Below, in pieces: positions 29,995 to 32,445 of a stretch of DNA of 32,445 nt. Origin of the DNA: Bacteroidales bacterium UBA4814 (GTDB lineage: Bacteria; Bacteroidota; Bacteroidia; Bacteroidales; UBA7960); the NCBI GenBank assembly GCA_002402465.1, contig DHFW01000021.1, positions 1-32,445 of the forward strand, read 5' to 3'. Below the pieces are notes generated by a model, which did not search any database, was not told the DNA's origin, and saw only the letters and a program-made list of their open reading frames with translations. Numbering within the stretch: position 1 is the stretch's first letter; each line of letters begins with the position of its first letter. Position numbers and translations under genes: made by a program.

Positions 29995-31337
29995 GTTGAA
30001 AAGTTTTTATGTCTAAAAAAACAACCCCTTGCTGCAAAAACAAAATTAATACCAAAAGTAGGTACCCCTTCCCACAATAGACCTTTAGCTGGATCCATAT
30101 AGATTAATCTGCCGTTTGGTTTATAACCTACAATGGCAACGGCATGGGTAATTCCTGGTTGTCCTGGCACAATAATATCAGTAATTATGACCCTTCCATT
30201 GTCAATTTCATTTTGAAATCCTTGAAATGGTCCTGAGCGGAAGTGTTTCGCTAAAAAAGGCATCACATGTTGGGGATTCACTCCGTATAATACTGCCCAC
30301 TCATCATACTCATTATAATATGATGTACTAAAGTAGTCAACATTCTGTGATAAACCACAAAGTTCTTGGCTGACATATTCCATTATGGCCAAAAGACATT
30401 CATTCAATATTTGTACATCCATTGTAGGGGTGACACTGTTTTTAAAAAACGTATCTCCTTCAGCAGGTTGATAAACACTACTGGGGCTAATTGTACCGCC
30501 GCTGCTTCCGCCACCACCACCAGGATCAAATCCTCCACCCCCTTCCTGGCTGTCAAAATCCTGAACGTAAAAAGACTCCCAGGTGCAATCTAAAAGCATA
30601 GGTTCTGATTGCGATCCATCTGGATAGACAAAATATTGGTACCAGCAAAACTCAACATAAAACCAACCTTTGCTCTTTGAAAAAATCCCCGTGTTTTCCG
30701 ATTTATCTGGATTTTCAGCTAAGTGTAACGTTCCCGTTATTTGCCCATTTTTATATATCCAACCATTAACAAATTGATCTAAAACGCTGTAAAACAAAAT
30801 GATTCCGGTGAACTCGGCGTCTTGATTTAAGTAGGTAGTGTTGGATAAATCTCCACCAAGTGCCAAATAATTTATATCTGGCAAAACAACCATTTTAAAA
30901 CCATAAATCTCTTCGGTAGCAAGGTTGTTTAATATTACCAGTTTGGTTATTTGGTTTGACTCAAATGGATTGTATCCTGATGAAAACCCTTCACCTTCAC
31001 CCACGTATGTAACGATCCCTTCTTCATATTCCCAGGGCAATTCAACTACAGCCCAGTTGCTGTTACTGTATAATTCTGCCAAGTCCCAGTTAAATAAAGG
31101 CTGCAAGTCTATGATTGAGCTTCCTTCGGTTTTTGGCTTAATCAGGTTTCTATCAATAACTGGTTGTAAATTAGTTTCAAACCAGCTTTTTGCCATTAGA
31201 ATTGAAAAGGTAGGTTCAGGTGGGTTTAGCTCATAATCATCGAATTTGTCGCTGCAGTTCACCAAAAATAGCGAAAGAAGAAAATAAATAAAAACCTCCT
31301 TTCTAAGGAATGTGGTTTTTATTGATTTTTTATTCAT
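29991..31337 (-). CDS. Lipoprotein with C-terminal C39/papain-like cysteine peptidase domain
   Basis: A 448-residue protein from the ATG at 31337; an upstream in-frame TTG at 31379 is less likely. A lipobox (LFLVNC, Cys28) marks it as a lipoprotein. Residues 40-270 are a divergent region with no family recognised. A Gly/Ser-rich linker (GGGGFDPGGGGGSSGG) follows near 265-290. The last 150 residues resemble bacterial C39-like / papain-like domains: C314 in LNECLLAIMEYV, H398 in GITHAVAIVGY and D415 in YMDPAKG are in catalytic order. The Cys is preceded by NE rather than the usual QxxxxxC, so activity is not certain. It is coupled to the small secreted protein by a 4-bp overlap. The body is AT-richer than the housekeeping genes. 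Confidence 0.7.
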   Translation of the reverse strand: MNKKSIKTTFLRKEVFIYFLLSLFLVNCSDKFDDYELNPPEPTFSILMAKSWFETNLQPVIDRNLIKPKTEGSSIIDLQPLFNWDLAELYSNSNWAVVELPWEYEEGIVTYVGEGEGFSSGYNPFESNQITKLVILNNLATEEIYGFKMVVLPDINYLALGGDLSNTTYLNQDAEFTGIILFYSVLDQFVNGWIYKNGQITGTLHLAENPDKSENTGIFSKSKGWFYVEFCWYQYFVYPDGSQSEPMLLDCTWESFYVQDFDSQEGGGGFDPGGGGGSSGGTISPSSVYQPAEGDTFFKNSVTPTMDVQILNECLLAIMEYVSQELCGLSQNVDYFSTSYYNEYDEWAVLYGVNPQHVMPFLAKHFRSGPFQGFQNEIDNGRVIITDIIVPGQPGITHAVAIVGYKPNGRLIYMDPAKGLLWEGVPTFGINFVFAARGCFFRHKNFST

Positions 31338-31483
31338 AAGAGAAATTTTAAGGTTAAAGATTTTGATTTTTTTACTCAAAAAATTTTAACCTCATGGGGG
31401 TAAATCCTTTGCAGGCAACTTATTACAAAATGGGCGTTTTGCCTGCCAGGGATTTTGGCGCTGTATAGCTTTAATATAAGGTG

Positions 31484-31518
<35 letters not shown>

Positions 31519-31825
31519 ACGTAATTAAAGAGTCCAGAGAAAAACTCTAAGGATTTTCGATATTGTATTTCTTTAATAAACATGAAACTATAATAATATA
31601 AAAAGCAAATTAACTTATATACCTTGCCCTTCAAATTTAAAAAATTTTGTTTAATCAAGGAAAAAAAATATGAAAAACAAGTAATTTTAATTAAAACTAA
31701 ATAAAAATAATTGTTATAATTTACTGTAAATCACTTTTTAATTATCGATGCAAATCACCTTCGTCTAAATTTTAAATAAAATTAATCGTTAGAAACCAAG
31801 CTCCAACTTATTGAAATCCAAAAAG

Positions 31826-31854
31826 CACAGGGTGAAGCGAAGCGAAACCCTGTG
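31826..31854. repeat. REP-like hairpin with conserved loop motif
   Basis: CACAGGGT at 31826-31833 and ACCCTGTG at 31847-31854 form a perfect 8-bp stem with a 13-nt loop GAAGCGAAGCGAA. The hairpin at 29310-29338 has an unrelated stem but, on the opposite strand, the same 13-nt loop size and an AAGCGAAGCG core. A shared loop with changed stems marks one structured repeat family. Confidence 0.6.
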
Positions 31855-31897
31855 AAAGAAAGGACACAAGAAACGCAAGCCCTGAAGGGGCGGCATA

Positions 31898-31957
31898 AAA
31901 TAAAACCGCCCCTGCATGGCAAGGGCGGTTTTGGCTTATTCATTTTTAGCCTGAAAT
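31898..31957. repeat. 60-bp direct repeat, copy 2
   Basis: Matches 29513-29572 at 59 of 60 positions (one G to A change). It spans the terminator and the last codons of paralog 2. Confidence 0.85.
31902..31932 (-). terminator. Terminator of small secreted protein paralog 2
   Basis: The same 10-bp AAAACCGCCC / GGGCGGTTTT hairpin as at 29517-29547, with TTTTATTTTATG following on the minus strand, 3 bp after the stop codon. Confidence 0.8.
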
Positions 31958-32370
31958 ACGACCAAAGGCAGTTCTGGTTTATTTACGTTTCTCAAAACAA
32001 GCCTTTCATTGCTTAGCTCAACAATTTCCATTACCGAAATCGGCTTAGGTCTTGTATCCTCAGAAGTCCTTTTGGCTCTGATTATTAAATAGTTTCCATT
32101 TGAAAATCTCGCGACTTTTTCAATCTGGAACTCATTATTTATGTTGTTGGACAAATAGTATTCCTGTACAATTGAAAATTCTTTTGATTTCCCAAATGTC
32201 CACACCATGGTGCTATCAGTAAATTGGCAATCATAAGTGCCATCACCATATTCTGCCGCATTCCAAACGGTAGCTTTTAATTTTTCTAAAGTAGTGGTTT
32301 CCTGTTGTGAATATCCTGTGTTGGAAAAAAACAGGATAAGGACGATCAAATAAACAATTTTGTTTTTCAT
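31936..32370 (-). CDS. Small secreted protein, paralog 2
   Basis: A 144-residue Sec-secreted protein (signal MKNKIVYLIVLILFFSNTGYSQ). It is a clear paralog of the protein at 29551: TTTLEKLKATVWNAAEYGDGTY, FTDSTMVWTFGKSKE, NGNYLIIRAKR, VMEIVELSNERL and FQAKNE align without large gaps. Middle parts diverge, so the duplication is not recent even though the 3' ends and terminators are nearly identical. No C39-like gene is directly upstream in the window; a promoter-like TTTG / TATATTTT pair sits at 32442-32413. It may therefore be a stand-alone copy. Function is unknown. Confidence 0.75.
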   Translation of the reverse strand: MKNKIVYLIVLILFFSNTGYSQQETTTLEKLKATVWNAAEYGDGTYDCQFTDSTMVWTFGKSKEFSIVQEYYLSNNINNEFQIEKVARFSNGNYLIIRAKRTSEDTRPKPISVMEIVELSNERLVLRNVNKPELPLVVFQAKNE

Positions 32371-32412
32371 ACCTAAAAACCTTTATCGGCCATGAAATTT
32401 TCAGACTTCGTA

Positions 32413-32442
32413 AAAATATAAATTATTTTTTATTAACGCAAA
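32413..32442 (-). promoter_or_regulatory. Candidate promoter of paralog 2
   Basis: On the minus strand TTTG at 32442-32439 and TATATTTT at 32420-32413 approximate the Bacteroidota boxes, with an 18-bp spacer and one mismatch in the -7 box. The leader to the ATG at 32370 would be about 36 nt. Confidence 0.35.
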
Positions 32443-32445
32443 ATC

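Overview
The window looks like a chromosomal segment from an anaerobic or facultatively anaerobic member of the Bacteroidota, probably Bacteroidales-like. Supporting signs are a type IX secretion C-terminal domain on a large subtilase, promoter matches of the TTTG / TAnnTTTG type, few Shine-Dalgarno sites, the lipid A gene lpxB, the short AMP nucleosidase, and many CxxC-rich redox proteins. No rRNA, tRNA, CRISPR array, transposase or prophage was seen.

Region 1 (1-8450, all minus strand) begins with the first 24 codons of a rhodanese-type protein (probably MnmH), then a trans-sulfuration/methionine-lyase-type PLP enzyme and a cobalamin adenosyltransferase. The rest is a metal-cofactor style locus. 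In transcription order it holds a DUF134 regulator, a NifX/ORP-like protein, two tiny DUF5320-type proteins (one only 59 codons), a terminator, a second NifX-like protein with a His/Cys tail, a CGGC-domain protein, two MinD-type ATPases each carrying two 4Fe-4S motifs, an Mrp/NBP35 ATPase, and a CoA-disulfide-reductase-like flavoprotein. This gene set resembles the orange protein (ORP) loci of sulfate reducers. In front of the DUF134 gene is a near-ideal promoter whose 20-bp spacer is filled by a palindrome, and a second copy of that palindrome lies around the expected transcription start. This suggests a local autoregulatory switch.

Region 2 (8461-12427, minus strand) is a compact housekeeping operon: amn, holA, an EVE-domain protein, a CvpA-like membrane protein and a secreted PHP-domain protein, closed by a terminator. 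A stand-alone HsdR-N-type nuclease-fold protein is divergent from amn at 12518.

Region 3 (13140-23836, plus strand) carries a secreted T9SS subtilase, a 902-residue membrane-anchored protein with a propeller-like C-terminus, a truncated lipoprotein, a large CcmF/CcsA-type cytochrome c assembly protein, kdsC, a UbiA-family prenyltransferase and maf.

Region 4 (23924-29195) has a minus-strand YugP-type zinc peptidase divergent from a plus-strand surE, small membrane protein, lpxB and comEC operon.

Region 5 (29196-32445) is an accessory, AT-richer and repeat-laden end. It holds a cluster of small perfect hairpins, a lipoprotein with a C39/papain-like domain, two paralogous small secreted proteins that share a nearly identical 60-bp gene-end plus terminator, and a 35-nt homopyrimidine tract with (CT)13.
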